In this document: one piece after another, positions 30,013 through 39,531 of the stretch | Layout of the letters: every line of letters begins with the position of its first letter | Position numbering within the stretch: the stretch's first letter is position 1 | DNA from: Pseudomonas asplenii | Lineage (GTDB): Bacteria; Pseudomonadota; Gammaproteobacteria; Pseudomonadales; Pseudomonadaceae | Direction: 5' to 3' | Length of the DNA: 64,000 nt | Assembly (NCBI RefSeq): GCF_900105475.1 | Contig: NZ_LT629777.1 | Coordinates: 124,001-188,000 of the forward strand | Position numbers and translations under genes: made by a program | The notes under the pieces: generated by a model | Database searches by the model: none | Told to the model about the DNA's origin: nothing | What the model saw: only the letters and a program-made list of their open reading frames with translations

Positions 30013-30594
30013 TCAGGTTTCCTGCAACAACGGCTGCAGGGCTTTGTCGATGGCCTCCCGAGCGCGGAAAATCCGGGAGCGCACGGTGCCCACCGGACAT
30101 TGCATGACGGCTGCAATGTCCTCATAACTCAGACCATCGAATTCACGTAAAGTTAACGCCGTACGCAAATCTTCTGGCAGTTGCTGGATGGTCCGATGGA
30201 CGGTGCCTTCGATCTCATCCCGCAGCAACGCACGTTCCGGAGACTCAAGGTCCTTGAGGCCATGATCGCCGTCGTAGAATTCGGCATCCTCGGAACTCAC
30301 ATCACTGTCTGGTGGCCTGCGACCGCGGGATACCAGATAGTTTTTCGCCGTGTTGATGGCGATGCGGTACAGCCAGGTATAAAACGCACTGTCACCGCGA
30401 AAATTCCCCAGCGCACGGTAGGCCTTGATAAACGCTTCCTGTGCAACATCCTGGGCTTCATGGGTGTCGTGCACGAATCGCACGATCAACCCGAGAATTT
30501 TGTGCTGGTATTTCAGCACTAGCAGATCAAAAGCACGCCTGTCGCCGCGTTGAACGCGCTCGACCAGCTGCTGATCCTCTTCCTGGGTTAGCAT
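30013..30594 (-). CDS. algU: ECF sigma factor AlgU (RpoE/AlgT)
   Basis: A 193-aa extracytoplasmic-stress sigma factor controlling alginate and envelope-stress genes. Region 2: FDLLVLKYQHKILGLIVRFVHDTHEAQDVAQEAFIKAYRALGNFRG; region 4: DLRTALTLREFDGLSYEDIAAVMQCPVGTVRSRIFRAREAI. Nearly invariant in Pseudomonas. First gene of algU-mucA-mucB-mucD, with two AlgU-type promoters upstream indicating autoregulation. Confidence 0.98.
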   Translation of the reverse strand: MLTQEEDQQLVERVQRGDRRAFDLLVLKYQHKILGLIVRFVHDTHEAQDVAQEAFIKAYRALGNFRGDSAFYTWLYRIAINTAKNYLVSRGRRPPDSDVSSEDAEFYDGDHGLKDLESPERALLRDEIEGTVHRTIQQLPEDLRTALTLREFDGLSYEDIAAVMQCPVGTVRSRIFRAREAIDKALQPLLQET

Positions 30595-30653
30595 GAACGC
30601 TCCTCATAGGACTTGAAGGAGGTTGCCATTGCTAATCGATCAGGCTTGTAAAC

Positions 30654-30680
30654 ATAGACTCGGGCTGTTGGCAAAAGTTC
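30654..30680 (-). promoter_or_regulatory. AlgU-dependent promoter of algU (proximal)
   Basis: Minus strand GAACTT (30680-30675), 16 bp, TCTAT (30658-30654), close to the AlgU consensus GAACTT-N16/17-TCTGA. It lies 60 bases before the algU start. Confidence 0.82.
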
Positions 30681-30833
30681 TCCCCCTTCAAGCAAGTTTC
30701 CTGCGACCCGTCAAACGGACCCACACGAAAAACGCAGTACGGCCCTGGCCGGCTGCGTGAATGATCTTGTCGTCGAATTCTGCTGGCGCATCCCTGGATC
30801 AGGCTGCGCAGACAACCGACGCTGTCCCCTTCT

Positions 30834-30860
30834 TTGGAGCCCGGACCCCGTTAAAAGTTC
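30834..30860 (-). promoter_or_regulatory. Possible second AlgU-type promoter
   Basis: Minus strand GAACTT (30860-30855), 16 bp, TCCAA. The -35 is perfect; the -10 matches TCTGA at 3 of 5. P. aeruginosa algU also has two AlgU-dependent promoters, which supports it. Confidence 0.5.
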
Positions 30861-31144
30861 CCGGACGCCAGGGTAAGTAATAGCATTGTGCCGTGCCATC
30901 GGGCAAAGACTGCATGAACCTTGTTATCGCCGAAAAATCATCGTCTTACCGTGCAAAACCACATGCACGACGATCCGGAGTGGCGCACACTTCCTGCCCG
31001 CGGTAATTTCACAATGCCACGAAGGCCCGGCTATTGTGCCGATCCCCTTCAGCACTTACCAGTAGGCTGCGTGGCGAGTTCCGAGCCCTGACTTGACCGG
31101 GCCCGCCGCACCGTTCACGCGGTGCCTTTTTCGGATTGATTGAG

Positions 31145-32761
31145 ATGAGCCAACATTTTCAACACGATGTGCTGGTGATTGGCAGTGGTGCCGCCGGCCT
31201 GAGCCTGGCGCTGACCTTGCCGGGCCACCTGCGCATTGCCGTGCTGAGCAAGGGCGACCTGGCCAACGGCTCGACCTTCTGGGCCCAGGGCGGGGTCGCG
31301 GCGGTACTGGACGATACCGACACGGTGCAATCCCACGTCGAGGATACCCTCAACGCGGGCGGCGGCCTGTGCCATGAGGACGCGGTACGTTTTACCGTCG
31401 AGCACAGCCGCGAGGCCATCCAATGGCTGATCGACCAGGGCGTACCCTTTACCCGCGACGAGAATGCCAAGGTCGACGACGGCGGTTTCGAGTTCCATCT
31501 GACCCGCGAGGGCGGCCACAGCCATCGGCGCATCATCCACGCCGCCGATGCCACCGGCGCGGCGATCTTCAAGACCCTGCTGGAACAGGCCCGGCAGCGC
31601 CCGAATATCGAACTGCTGGAACAGCGCGTGGCCGTCGACCTGATCACCGAGAAACGCCTGGGCCTGGACGGCGAGCGCTGCCTGGGCGCCTACGTGCTCG
31701 ATCGCAGCACCGGTGAGGTCGATACCCATGGCGCGCGCTTCACCATTCTGGCCTCGGGCGGCGCGGCCAAGGTCTACCTCTATACCAGCAACCCCGACGG
31801 TGCCTGCGGTGACGGCATCGCCATGGCCTGGCGCTCGGGCTGCCGGGTGGCGAACCTGGAGTTCAACCAGTTCCATCCGACCTGCCTGTATCACCCGCAG
31901 GCCAAGAGCTTTTTGATCACCGAAGCCCTGCGTGGCGAAGGCGCGCATCTCAAGCTGCCGAATGGCGAACGCTTCATGCCGCGTTTCGATCCGAGGGCGG
32001 AACTGGCGCCACGGGATATCGTCGCCCGGGCCATCGACCATGAAATGAAGCGCCTGGGGATCGACTGCGTCTACCTGGACATCAGCCACAAACCCGAAGC
32101 CTTCATCAAGACGCACTTCCCGACGGTGTACGAACGCTGCCTGGCGTTTTCCATCGACATCACCCGCCAGCCGATCCCGGTGGTGCCTGCCGCGCACTAC
32201 ACCTGCGGTGGCATCCTCGTCGACCAGCAGGGCCGCACCGATGTCCCCGGCCTGTATGCAATCGGCGAAACCAGCTTCACCGGCCTGCATGGCGCCAATC
32301 GCATGGCCAGCAACTCGCTGCTCGAGTGCTTCGTCTATGCCCGTTCGGCGGCAGCCGACATCCTCCGGCAACTGCCCGAGATCGCCCAGCCCACGGCCCT
32401 GCCCAGCTGGGATGCGAGCCAGGTCACCGACTCCGATGAAGACGTGATCATCGCCCACAACTGGGACGAGTTGCGGCGTTTCATGTGGGACTACGTGGGC
32501 ATCGTGCGGACCAACAAGCGCCTGCAACGGGCACAACACCGGGTGCGCCTGCTGCTCGACGAGATCGATGAGTTCTACAGCAACTACAAGGTCAGCCGCG
32601 ACCTGATCGAACTGCGCAACCTGGCCCAGGTGGCGGAGCTGATGATCCGCTCCGCCATGGAGCGCAAGGAAAGCCGGGGCTTGCACTACACCCTCGACTA
32701 CCCGGACCTGCTCCCCGAGGCGCTGGACACTATCCTGGTACCGCCCACCTACGTCGGCTGA
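31145..32761 (+). CDS. nadB: L-aspartate oxidase NadB
   Basis: A 538-aa FAD enzyme that oxidises aspartate to iminoaspartate, first step of NAD synthesis. The dinucleotide loop [15 protein letters not shown] is at 9-23; [13 protein letters not shown] and HTRxGGHSHRR-type blocks ([17 protein letters not shown]) follow, then [18 protein letters not shown] near the FAD isoalloxazine. ATG 31145 matches the usual MSQ-FQHDV start. Next to algU as in other pseudomonads. Its 3' end overlaps convergent ygfX by 32 bases. Confidence 0.97.
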   Translation: MSQHFQHDVLVIGSGAAGLSLALTLPGHLRIAVLSKGDLANGSTFWAQGGVAAVLDDTDTVQSHVEDTLNAGGGLCHEDAVRFTVEHSREAIQWLIDQGVPFTRDENAKVDDGGFEFHLTREGGHSHRRIIHAADATGAAIFKTLLEQARQRPNIELLEQRVAVDLITEKRLGLDGERCLGAYVLDRSTGEVDTHGARFTILASGGAAKVYLYTSNPDGACGDGIAMAWRSGCRVANLEFNQFHPTCLYHPQAKSFLITEALRGEGAHLKLPNGERFMPRFDPRAELAPRDIVARAIDHEMKRLGIDCVYLDISHKPEAFIKTHFPTVYERCLAFSIDITRQPIPVVPAAHYTCGGILVDQQGRTDVPGLYAIGETSFTGLHGANRMASNSLLECFVYARSAAADILRQLPEIAQPTALPSWDASQVTDSDEDVIIAHNWDELRRFMWDYVGIVRTNKRLQRAQHRVRLLLDEIDEFYSNYKVSRDLIELRNLAQVAELMIRSAMERKESRGLHYTLDYPDLLPEALDTILVPPTYVG

Positions 32762-33182
32762 ACTTGAGCCGCACGCGCAGGCGCCGATGCACATCGGGCG
32801 CCAGCGCGTCGCGGGGCACGCAGACCGAGCGCGGCAGCCAGTCTGCGCGTCGACGAAAACGCAGCACCACCAACCAGGGCAAGGCCAGGCTGTCGCGGTG
32901 CAACTGCACCGGCTGCCAGCCGTCTGCCCGGCTCCAGAGTTGCCAGCCCTGCTCGTCACGACGCAGTCCGGTCACCGCCGACGCATGATTCAACAGGATG
33001 TGTCGCGGCAGCACCCAGGCAGCCTGCAACAGGCACGCAAACGCCCCGGACAGGCTTGCCCAGAACGGGATATCCAGCAGGAGCAACGACAACAGCGAGA
33101 GGCACAAGGCCCCGAGATAGGCCGCCAGCAACAGCCGTGAGGCCTGCCAGCGGCATTCGAAGCGATTACTTGGGCTGAACAC
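32730..33182 (-). CDS. ygfX: YgfX-family small inner-membrane protein
   Basis: A 150-aa protein with a membrane hairpin at about 15-62 ([20 protein letters not shown] and [19 protein letters not shown]) followed by a basic cytoplasmic part ([22 protein letters not shown]). YgfX is the partner of SdhE in enterobacteria, described both as a membrane anchor and as a toxin acting on the cytoskeleton; its role in Pseudomonas is not settled. It overlaps sdhE by 17 bases and nadB, convergently, by 32. Confidence 0.85.
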   Translation of the reverse strand: MFSPSNRFECRWQASRLLLAAYLGALCLSLLSLLLLDIPFWASLSGAFACLLQAAWVLPRHILLNHASAVTGLRRDEQGWQLWSRADGWQPVQLHRDSLALPWLVVLRFRRRADWLPRSVCVPRDALAPDVHRRLRVRLKFSRRRWAVPG

Positions 33183-33420
33183 GATCCAGGATCATGCGCA
33201 CCATGCGCTGCAGCTCAGGGTCCGGCGACTCGGCACGTTCCATGAACCAGCCGAACATGTCCTGATCCTCGCACTCGAGCAGATTGCGATAGCACTCGCG
33301 GTCGACGTCATTCAGGTGCGGGTACACCTCCTTGACGAAGGGGACCAGCAGCACGTCCAGCTCCAGCATGCCGCGACGGCTGTGCCAATAGAGGCGGTTG
33401 AGTTCTACATCTTCGACCAT
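33166..33420 (-). CDS. sdhE: FAD assembly factor SdhE
   Basis: An 84-aa protein needed to attach FAD covalently to the succinate dehydrogenase flavoprotein. The RGMLELD motif is at residues 16-22 and is followed by the acidic [11 protein letters not shown] block. ATG 33420 lies within [18 protein letters not shown]; the longer reading frame upstream has no family similarity. Translationally overlapped with ygfX. Confidence 0.95.
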   Translation of the reverse strand: MVEDVELNRLYWHSRRGMLELDVLLVPFVKEVYPHLNDVDRECYRNLLECEDQDMFGWFMERAESPDPELQRMVRMILDRVQPK

Positions 33421-33571
33421 GGAACACTCCTCGAATTTGCGCGCAAGTATACAGGCCTGATCGTCACCGCACAGTCGGCTTTGGTCGGCATGGCACCGCG
33501 CTTTGTAAACTATCCATTTCCAGGGCACCCCTCTATGATGTGTACCAGACCTTTTCATGCTGCGAAGACCC

Positions 33572-34513
33572 ATGGCCGATTCCGCTTTTTTCTGTAGCCT
33601 TTCCCACGAAGGCGTTCTCGCCGTCCGCGGCGCCGATGCCAGCAAGTTCCTGCAAGGCCAATTGACCTGCAACCTCAATTACCTCAGCGACACCCATACC
33701 AGCCTCGGCGCGCGCTGCACGCAAAAAGGCCGCATGCAATCGAGCTTTCGCATCCTGCTCGAAGGCGATGGGGTGTTGCTGGCCATGGCCAGCGAGCTGC
33801 TTGAGCCCCAGTTGGCGGACCTGAAAAAGTATGCGGTGTTCTCCAAGTCCAAGCTCAGCGATGAAAGCGCCGGCTGGGTCCGTTTCGGCCTCGGCGACGC
33901 CGACGCCGTTCTGGCCAGCCTGGGTCTGGAGTTGCCACACGACAACGACAGCGCGGTCCGTGCCAATGGCCTGATCGCGGTACGCGTATCGCCCGGGCGC
34001 AGCGAACTCTGGGTGCCGGCGGCGCAGGCCGAATCGGTACGGGCCCAACTGACCAGTCATCTGCGCGAAGCCGACCTCAATACCTGGCTGCTCGGCCAGG
34101 TTCGTGCCGGCATCGGCCAGGTCATGCCACAGACCCGCGAGCTGTTCATCCCGCAGATGCTCAACCTGCAGGCCGTCGGCGGCGTCAGCTTCAAGAAAGG
34201 TTGCTACACCGGCCAGGAAATCGTCGCGCGCATGCAGTACCTGGGCAAGCTCAAGCGCCGCCTGTATCGCCTGGAGCTGAGCGCCGAGCAACTGCCGCAA
34301 CCGGGTGCCGAACTGTTTTCGCCGTCTCATAACAGCGCCATCGGTGAGGTGGTGATCGCGGCCAGGGCCGAAGACGGTATCGAACTGCTGGCTGTGCTGC
34401 AGGCTGAAGCGGCCGAAGAAGGCACTGTCCACCTGGGCGATCTGCAAGGCCCCGTACTGGCACTGCTGGATCTGCCTTATCAACTGGACCGCGACCGCGA
34501 AATCCAGCGTTAA
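33572..34513 (+). CDS. ygfZ: YgfZ/CAF17-type folate-binding iron-sulfur protein
   Basis: A 313-aa GcvT-fold protein that supports maturation or repair of certain iron-sulfur enzymes using a folate. The family motif K-G-C-Y-x-G-Q-E is present as [16 protein letters not shown]-terminal [25 protein letters not shown] is typical. ATG 33572 begins the conserved part. It is divergent from sdhE, a common arrangement (flavin and iron-sulfur maturation of dehydrogenases). Confidence 0.93.
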   Translation: MADSAFFCSLSHEGVLAVRGADASKFLQGQLTCNLNYLSDTHTSLGARCTQKGRMQSSFRILLEGDGVLLAMASELLEPQLADLKKYAVFSKSKLSDESAGWVRFGLGDADAVLASLGLELPHDNDSAVRANGLIAVRVSPGRSELWVPAAQAESVRAQLTSHLREADLNTWLLGQVRAGIGQVMPQTRELFIPQMLNLQAVGGVSFKKGCYTGQEIVARMQYLGKLKRRLYRLELSAEQLPQPGAELFSPSHNSAIGEVVIAARAEDGIELLAVLQAEAAEEGTVHLGDLQGPVLALLDLPYQLDRDREIQR

Positions 34514-34536
34514 TCGCACCGCTGTAGAGACCACGA

Positions 34537-35358
34537 ATGAACAAGCTGGCGGATAAGGTCCTGCGGGACTTGGTAGCAGCCATCGATAACGATGACCTGG
34601 TGCTGCCCACGCTGCCGGAGGTCGCCCTGAAGATTCGCGAGGCGGCCGAAGATCCGGAGATCAGCGTCAGCACCTTGAGCAAGGTGATCGGCGGCGATAC
34701 TGCGTTGTCGGCGCGCCTGATCAAGGTGGTCAACAGCCCGTTACTGCGTGCCAGCCATGAAGTGACCGATCTGTATACCGCCATCACCCGATTGGGGGTG
34801 AACTACAGCAGTAACCTGGCGATCGGCCTGGTGATGGAGCAGATCTTCCATGCCCGCTCCGAGGTAGTCGAACAGAAGATGCGCGATATCTGGCGCAAGA
34901 GCCTGGAAATCGCCGGCATCTGCTACGTACTGTGTCGCGACTTCACCCAGCTCAAGCCGGATCAGGCCGCCCTCGGCGGGTTGGTACACCAGATCGGCGC
35001 GCTACCGATCCTGACGTATGCCGAGGATCATTACGAACTGCTGGCCGACCCGCTGAGCCTGGATCATATGATCGACAGCATTCACCCGATACTGGGTGAC
35101 AAGCTGCTACGGGTGTGGGACTTCCCCAAGCGACTGGCCACGCTGCCGGGCCAGTACCTGGACCTGCAACGCGACAGCGCGAGCCTGGATTACGTCGACC
35201 TGGTGCAGATCGCCACGGTGTTCTGCCACCAGGGCACGACGCAGGCCTTCGCCCATGTCGAGCCGAGCAGTCTGCCGGCCTTTCGCAAACTGGGGCTCGA
35301 CCCGAACAGCGAGGCCTGGATCGAGAAGCTCAATGATGCGCGGATGATGCTCAACTGA
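34537..35358 (+). CDS. HDOD-domain protein
   Basis: A 273-aa soluble protein with an HDOD domain over about 15-215 (VLPTLPEVALKIREAAEDPEISVSTLSKVIGGDTALSARLIKVVNSP). HDOD is a degenerate HD fold lacking the phosphohydrolase metal residues and is linked to signalling and second-messenger networks; no output domain is fused here. It follows ygfZ by 23 bases on the same strand. Confidence 0.9.
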   Translation: MNKLADKVLRDLVAAIDNDDLVLPTLPEVALKIREAAEDPEISVSTLSKVIGGDTALSARLIKVVNSPLLRASHEVTDLYTAITRLGVNYSSNLAIGLVMEQIFHARSEVVEQKMRDIWRKSLEIAGICYVLCRDFTQLKPDQAALGGLVHQIGALPILTYAEDHYELLADPLSLDHMIDSIHPILGDKLLRVWDFPKRLATLPGQYLDLQRDSASLDYVDLVQIATVFCHQGTTQAFAHVEPSSLPAFRKLGLDPNSEAWIEKLNDARMMLN

Positions 35359-35381
35359 CTTGGCCTTCAGGCCAGGTCTGA

Positions 35382-35487
35382 CGAGCGGGCCTGCACGCGT
35401 TGCAGGTGGGCTCTTGCTGCCGGCCAGAGATACCGCACGTCCAGGTTTCAGGGCCGCTTTGCGGCACAGCACGGGCAAGCCCGCTCG
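35382..35487. repeat. REP-type inverted repeat after the HDOD gene
   Basis: CGAGCGGGC (35382-35390) pairs with GCCCGCTCG (35479-35487) around inner short hairpins (CTGCACGCGTTGCAG; GGGCCGCTTTGCGGC). A degenerate Pseudomonas REP pair between converging genes. Confidence 0.7.
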
Positions 35488-35520
35488 CCACAGGTTCTGA
35501 GCAAGACACTGAGCGTGCGG

Positions 35521-36906
35521 TCAACCGGCGATGAAACTTACCCGCACCTTCAAGCCACACGGCTCGCCATCATGCAGGCTGATCTGCGCCAGATGCGCCC
35601 GGCAGATTTCACCGACAATCGCCAGACCCAGACCCGAACCCAGGCCTTGCTGGTTACGACGGTAGAAGCGCTCGAACACCCGATCGCGTTCTTCCAGCGG
35701 AATGCCCGGACCATCGTCTTCCACTTCCAGCACGGCGGGCGCACTGACCCGCAGGATCACATTGCCGCCGGCCGGCGTGTGGGCCAGTGCGTTGTCCACC
35801 AGGTTGCTGAGCAGTTCGTTGAGCAAGGTCGGCTCCCCCCGCAACCACACCGGATCGTCCGCCTCCAGCGCCAGGGCCACGCCACGGGCATGGGCCAGCG
35901 GCGCCATGGCCATGCCCAGTTCTCGCGCCAGTTGGCTCAGGTCGAGCCGTTGCGCGCCACCCTCGGCAATCGCCCGCGCACCGTTCTCCACCCGCGCCAT
36001 GGACAGTAACTGATTGGCCAGGTGAGTCAGTCGATCGGTACCCTGGGCTGCGGTTTCCAGGGTGCTGCGCCAGGTGTCGGCGTCGGAGGCGCGCAAGCCC
36101 AGTTCCAGGCGCGCTTTCAAGGCCGCCAACGGCGTACGCAGTTCGTGGGCGGCATCGGCGATGAACTGCCCCTGGCGCTCGAACTGCCGACGCAGGCGCT
36201 CGGTGAAATGGTTGAGCGAGCGCACCAGCGGCCCCAGTTCATGCTGCACCTCCACCAGCGGCAAGGGCCGCAGGTCGTCCGGCTGGCGCTCTTCCACCGC
36301 CGTGCGCAAACGCTCCAGCGGTCGCAGCGCCGCACTCACGGCAAACCACACCAGCAGCAGCGCGCCCACCGCCAGCATGCCCAGGCGCAGCAAGGTGTCG
36401 GCCATCAGGCTGCGTGCCATGTTGACTCGCGCCTCATCGGTTTCGGCCACGCGGATTTCCGCCATGCCGTTCATGTTCGGCTCGCTGACCGCCTTGAGCA
36501 GGCTCACCACCCGCACGTTCTGCCCGCGATACTGGGCGTCGTAGAACCGTGCCAGGGCCGGATAATCATCGGTGCGCGGCGTGCCGGGCGGTGGCGGCGG
36601 AAGGTTTTCGTAGCCGGAAATCGGCTGCCGGTGAATGTCGTTGACCTGATAGTAGATCCGCCCGGCGCTGTCGTAGGCGAAGGTGTCGAGCGCCACATAG
36701 GGCACATCGGCGCTGAGGGTGCCATCGCGCTGCGACAGGCCGGCGGCAATGGTCCGGGCCGAGGCCAGCAGGGTTCGGTCATAGGCGGTGTCGGCCGCCT
36801 CGCGTCCGTTCCAGTAGGCACTCAGGCCACTGGCGAGCATCAGCAGCACCAACAACAACGCAAGGTTCCACAGCAACCGCCAACGCAGGCTGCTGGGCTT
36901 ATGCAT
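35521..36906 (-). CDS. tctE: Sensor histidine kinase TctE
   Basis: A 461-aa inner-membrane kinase. Two membrane spans at about 10-30 (LLWNLALLLVLLMLASGLSAYW) and about 155-180 (LRLGMLAVGALLLVWFAVSAAL) flank a periplasmic sensor; a HAMP-like linker, the H-box AHELRTPLAALKARLE, and N and G boxes (NLVDNALAHTP, DDGPGIP, GLGLAI) follow. It phosphorylates TctD in response to tricarboxylates. ATG 36906 overlaps the tctD stop by 8 bases, indicating coupling. Confidence 0.9.
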   Translation of the reverse strand: MHKPSSLRWRLLWNLALLLVLLMLASGLSAYWNGREAADTAYDRTLLASARTIAAGLSQRDGTLSADVPYVALDTFAYDSAGRIYYQVNDIHRQPISGYENLPPPPPGTPRTDDYPALARFYDAQYRGQNVRVVSLLKAVSEPNMNGMAEIRVAETDEARVNMARSLMADTLLRLGMLAVGALLLVWFAVSAALRPLERLRTAVEERQPDDLRPLPLVEVQHELGPLVRSLNHFTERLRRQFERQGQFIADAAHELRTPLAALKARLELGLRASDADTWRSTLETAAQGTDRLTHLANQLLSMARVENGARAIAEGGAQRLDLSQLARELGMAMAPLAHARGVALALEADDPVWLRGEPTLLNELLSNLVDNALAHTPAGGNVILRVSAPAVLEVEDDGPGIPLEERDRVFERFYRRNQQGLGSGLGLAIVGEICRAHLAQISLHDGEPCGLKVRVSFIAG

Positions 36907-37570
36907 CACGGGCTTCCAGCAGATAACCGAGGCCACGGAAGGTCACGATAGCCACCGCATGGCCGTCGAGTTTCTTGCGCAAGCGATGCACATAGATTTC
37001 GATGGCGTCGGCGCTGGCTTCCTCGTCCAGACCAAAGACCTGGGATGCCAGTTGCTCCTTGCTCATCACCCGGCCTGGGCGGGCGATCAGCGCTTCCAGC
37101 ACCGCCTGCTCGCGCGAGGTCAGGGTCAGCAGTTCGTCACCGAGGGTGAAACGTCGGGTATCCAGGTCATAGACCAGCACACCGCAGCGTTGCTGGCGCT
37201 CGCCACCCAGCACACTACGCCGCAGCAACGCCTTGACCCGCGCTTCGAGTTCGGTGAGTTCGAACGGCTTGGCCAGGTAATCGTCGGCCCCCAGGTTGAG
37301 GCCATGGACCCGGTCCTTCACATCGCTGCGGGCGGTCAGCATCAGTACCGGCAGGTTTTTCCCGCGTGCCCGCAAGCGTGCCAGTACCTCGAAGCCATCC
37401 ATGCGCGGCAGGCCGACATCAAGGATTGCCACCGCATAGTCCTCGCTGCTCAGGGCCAGGTCAGCAGCGACCCCGTCATGCAGGACGTCCACCGTCAAAC
37501 CGGTACTCTTGAGGGCCTGGGCGACGCTTTCGGCCAACTGCAGGTGGTCTTCGACCAGAAGCACACGCAT
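36899..37570 (-). CDS. tctD: OmpR-family response regulator TctD
   Basis: A 223-aa regulator. The receiver domain (1-120) has the phosphoacceptor Asp in VAILDVGLPRMDGFEV and Lys in YLAKPFEL; the C-terminal winged helix (about 130-223) has LTSREQAVLEALIARPGRVMSKEQL and YVHRLRKKLDG. It controls tricarboxylate transport genes; the divergent tctCBA genes 460 bases away are the obvious target. Confidence 0.93.
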   Translation of the reverse strand: MRVLLVEDHLQLAESVAQALKSTGLTVDVLHDGVAADLALSSEDYAVAILDVGLPRMDGFEVLARLRARGKNLPVLMLTARSDVKDRVHGLNLGADDYLAKPFELTELEARVKALLRRSVLGGERQQRCGVLVYDLDTRRFTLGDELLTLTSREQAVLEALIARPGRVMSKEQLASQVFGLDEEASADAIEIYVHRLRKKLDGHAVAIVTFRGLGYLLEARDA

Positions 37571-38028
37571 GGATTTGCTACCTCGACTGGGGCTGCTGGA
37601 GGCCCTTCTGAGCGCGGAGTTTACCCAATAAACCCGCGCCCGCCAGTCACCTTCGCCCTTGTTTGGCGGGCCTTTCCTGCTGAAAGCTTGGTGAAAGGTT
37701 AAGTCTTTACAGTCTTGTTACGGACAGTTCCAAGCGCAAGATCCTACGCATTGCAACTGCTTCCAGAATAGTAATACCTCGAGAGACGCCACGATGCGTT
37801 TCCATCAAGAATAAGAACAATAACGGAGTCCGACAGCATGCTGTCCCCAAAGCCTCAGGCCTGCCTACCTGGCCCGCTTTTCCCTACCGCTCCCCCCCTT
37901 TGCGCCAGCGCAACTACCCTGGCCGCTTCCACGCATCCCGCCAACGCCAGCGCGTACCCGCCGGCACGCCGCTGCGTGGCCCCATGGACATCGAACACCC
38001 CATAACAACAACTCCCGTGGAGAGAACA
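37571..38028. other. Divergent tctD/tctC control region
   Basis: These 458 bases hold the promoters of tctDE and tctCBA. Repeats of GTTAAGT/TTACAGTCTTGTTAC near 37698-37720 might be TctD sites. An in-frame ATG 37839 opens a short Pro/Ala-rich reading frame without family character. In P. aeruginosa the porin gene opdH lies in this position; I see no trace of it. Confidence 0.5.
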
Positions 38029-39009
38029 ATGGACCTGTCACTACGTAAAATCGCCCTCGCCGCCAGCCTTGCCCTGCTGGCCGGCCAGACCTTCGCCGCC
38101 GAGCCCAAGCGCCCGGAATGCATCGCCCCGGCCTCCCCCGGCGGTGGCTTCGACCTGACCTGCAAACTGGCGCAAAGCGCCCTGGTCAACGAAAAAGTCC
38201 TGAGCAAGCCAATGCGCGTGACCTACATGCCCGGTGGCGTCGGCGCCGTGGCCTACAACGCGGTGGTCGCCCAGCGCCCGGCCGATGCCGGGACCCTGGT
38301 GGCCTGGTCCAGCGGCTCGCTGCTGAACCTGGCCCAGGGCAAGTTCGGTCGCTTCGATGAAAGCGCAGTCCGCTGGCTGGCAGCGGTCGGCACCAGCTAC
38401 GGCGCCATCGCGGTGAAAAGCGATTCGCCGTACAAGAGCCTCGACGACCTGGTCAAGGCTCTGAAAAAAGACCCGGGCAGCGTGGTGATCGGCTCCGGCG
38501 GCACCGTCGGCAGCCAGGACTGGATGCAGACCGCGCTGATCGCCAAGGCTGCCGGGATCAACCCGCGCGACCTGCGCTACGTGGCCCTCGAAGGCGGCGG
38601 CGAAATCGCCACGGCCCTGCTCGGCGGGCACATCCAGGTCGGCAGTACCGATATCTCCGACTCCATGCCGCATATTCTCAGCGGTGACATGCGCCTGCTC
38701 GCGGTGTTCTCCGAACAGCGCCTGGACGAGCCGGAAATGAAAAACATCCCTACCGCTCGCGAGCAGGGCTACGACATCGTCTGGCCAGTGGTGCGCGGTT
38801 TCTACCTGGGGCCGAAGGTCAGCGACGAAGACTACGCCTGGTGGAAAAACGCCTTCGACAAGCTGCTGACCTCCGACGAGTTCGCCAAGCTGCGCGACCA
38901 GCGTGAACTCTTCCCGTTCGCCATGACCGGCCCGGAGCTGGACAGCTACGTGAAGAAGCAAGTCGCCGACTACAAAGTGCTGGCCAAGGAATTCGGCCTG
39001 ATCCAGTGA
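38029..39009 (+). CDS. tctC: Tripartite tricarboxylate transporter, periplasmic binding protein TctC
   Basis: A 326-aa periplasmic solute receptor of the TTT family. Signal peptide 1-22 (IALAASLALLAGQTFAA) with cleavage before EPKRPECIAP; SPGGGFDLTCK is the ligand loop, and VVIGSGGTVGSQDW and EGGGEIATALLGGHIQVGS are conserved. Members bind citrate and related acids. ATG 38029 is chosen because GGAGAG lies upstream and it gives the signal peptide; the frame is open further upstream. Confidence 0.92.
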   Translation: MDLSLRKIALAASLALLAGQTFAAEPKRPECIAPASPGGGFDLTCKLAQSALVNEKVLSKPMRVTYMPGGVGAVAYNAVVAQRPADAGTLVAWSSGSLLNLAQGKFGRFDESAVRWLAAVGTSYGAIAVKSDSPYKSLDDLVKALKKDPGSVVIGSGGTVGSQDWMQTALIAKAAGINPRDLRYVALEGGGEIATALLGGHIQVGSTDISDSMPHILSGDMRLLAVFSEQRLDEPEMKNIPTAREQGYDIVWPVVRGFYLGPKVSDEDYAWWKNAFDKLLTSDEFAKLRDQRELFPFAMTGPELDSYVKKQVADYKVLAKEFGLIQ

Positions 39010-39071
39010 CCACCGTCCTCTAGTCGCGGCCACACCCTGCTGCATGGCGGGGTGTGGCCCAGGAGTCGCTC

Positions 39072-39530
39072 ATGCTCTTGCAACGTCTCTTTGCCTCCGT
39101 GCTGCTGCTGGCCTGTGCCGGCCTGGCGCTGATGGCCTGGCCCTATCAGGCCGCCTTTTCCTACGAGCCGGTCGGGCCGCGTGCCTACCCGCTGCTGATG
39201 CTCGGTCTGATGAGTCTGGCCCTGCTGTACATGCTGTTTCGCCCGGCGCCGATCAAGCACAGCGACGACGAGCCGCCGCTGGACCGCGAAACCCTGACCA
39301 AGATCGCGATCTGCACCGGCCTGCTGCTGGTGTTCGCCGGGACCTTCGAACCCTTGGGCTTCATCCTCAGCAGCATTCTGATCGGTGTGCCGATGGCGCG
39401 CCTGTATGGCGGCCGCTGGCTGCCCAGCGTGGTGATCATCAGCCTGATGAGCGTCGGCCTTTATCTGCTGTTCGATAAGGCCATGGACGTACCGCTGCCC
39501 CTCGGACTGCTCGACGTTCTGGAGAACTGA
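39072..39530 (+). CDS. tctB: Tripartite tricarboxylate transporter small subunit TctB
   Basis: A 152-aa inner-membrane protein with four predicted helices (LFASVLLLACAGLALMAW; AYPLLMLGLMSLALLYML; IAICTGLLLVFAGTFEPLGFILSSILIGV; VVIISLMSVGLYLLF). It pairs with TctA. AGGAG is 7 bases before ATG 39072. tctA follows after one base. Confidence 0.9.
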   Translation: MLLQRLFASVLLLACAGLALMAWPYQAAFSYEPVGPRAYPLLMLGLMSLALLYMLFRPAPIKHSDDEPPLDRETLTKIAICTGLLLVFAGTFEPLGFILSSILIGVPMARLYGGRWLPSVVIISLMSVGLYLLFDKAMDVPLPLGLLDVLEN

Positions 39531-39531
39531 C

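Larger units (their letters stand above)
30595..31144. other. Divergent algU/nadB intergenic region
   Basis: These 550 bases hold no credible gene. The algU-proximal half contains AlgU-type promoters (listed separately). The nadB-proximal half has GCACCGTTCACGCGGTGC (31108-31125), a short hairpin just before nadB. No other element recognised. Confidence 0.6.

Noticed and set aside
31115..32959. 614-aa minus-strand open frame over nadB
   Set aside because: Shadow of nadB; no start signals and no motif.
37839..38006. Short leader peptide before tctC
   Set aside because: Pro/Ala-rich frame with no ribosome site support; composition alone explains it.
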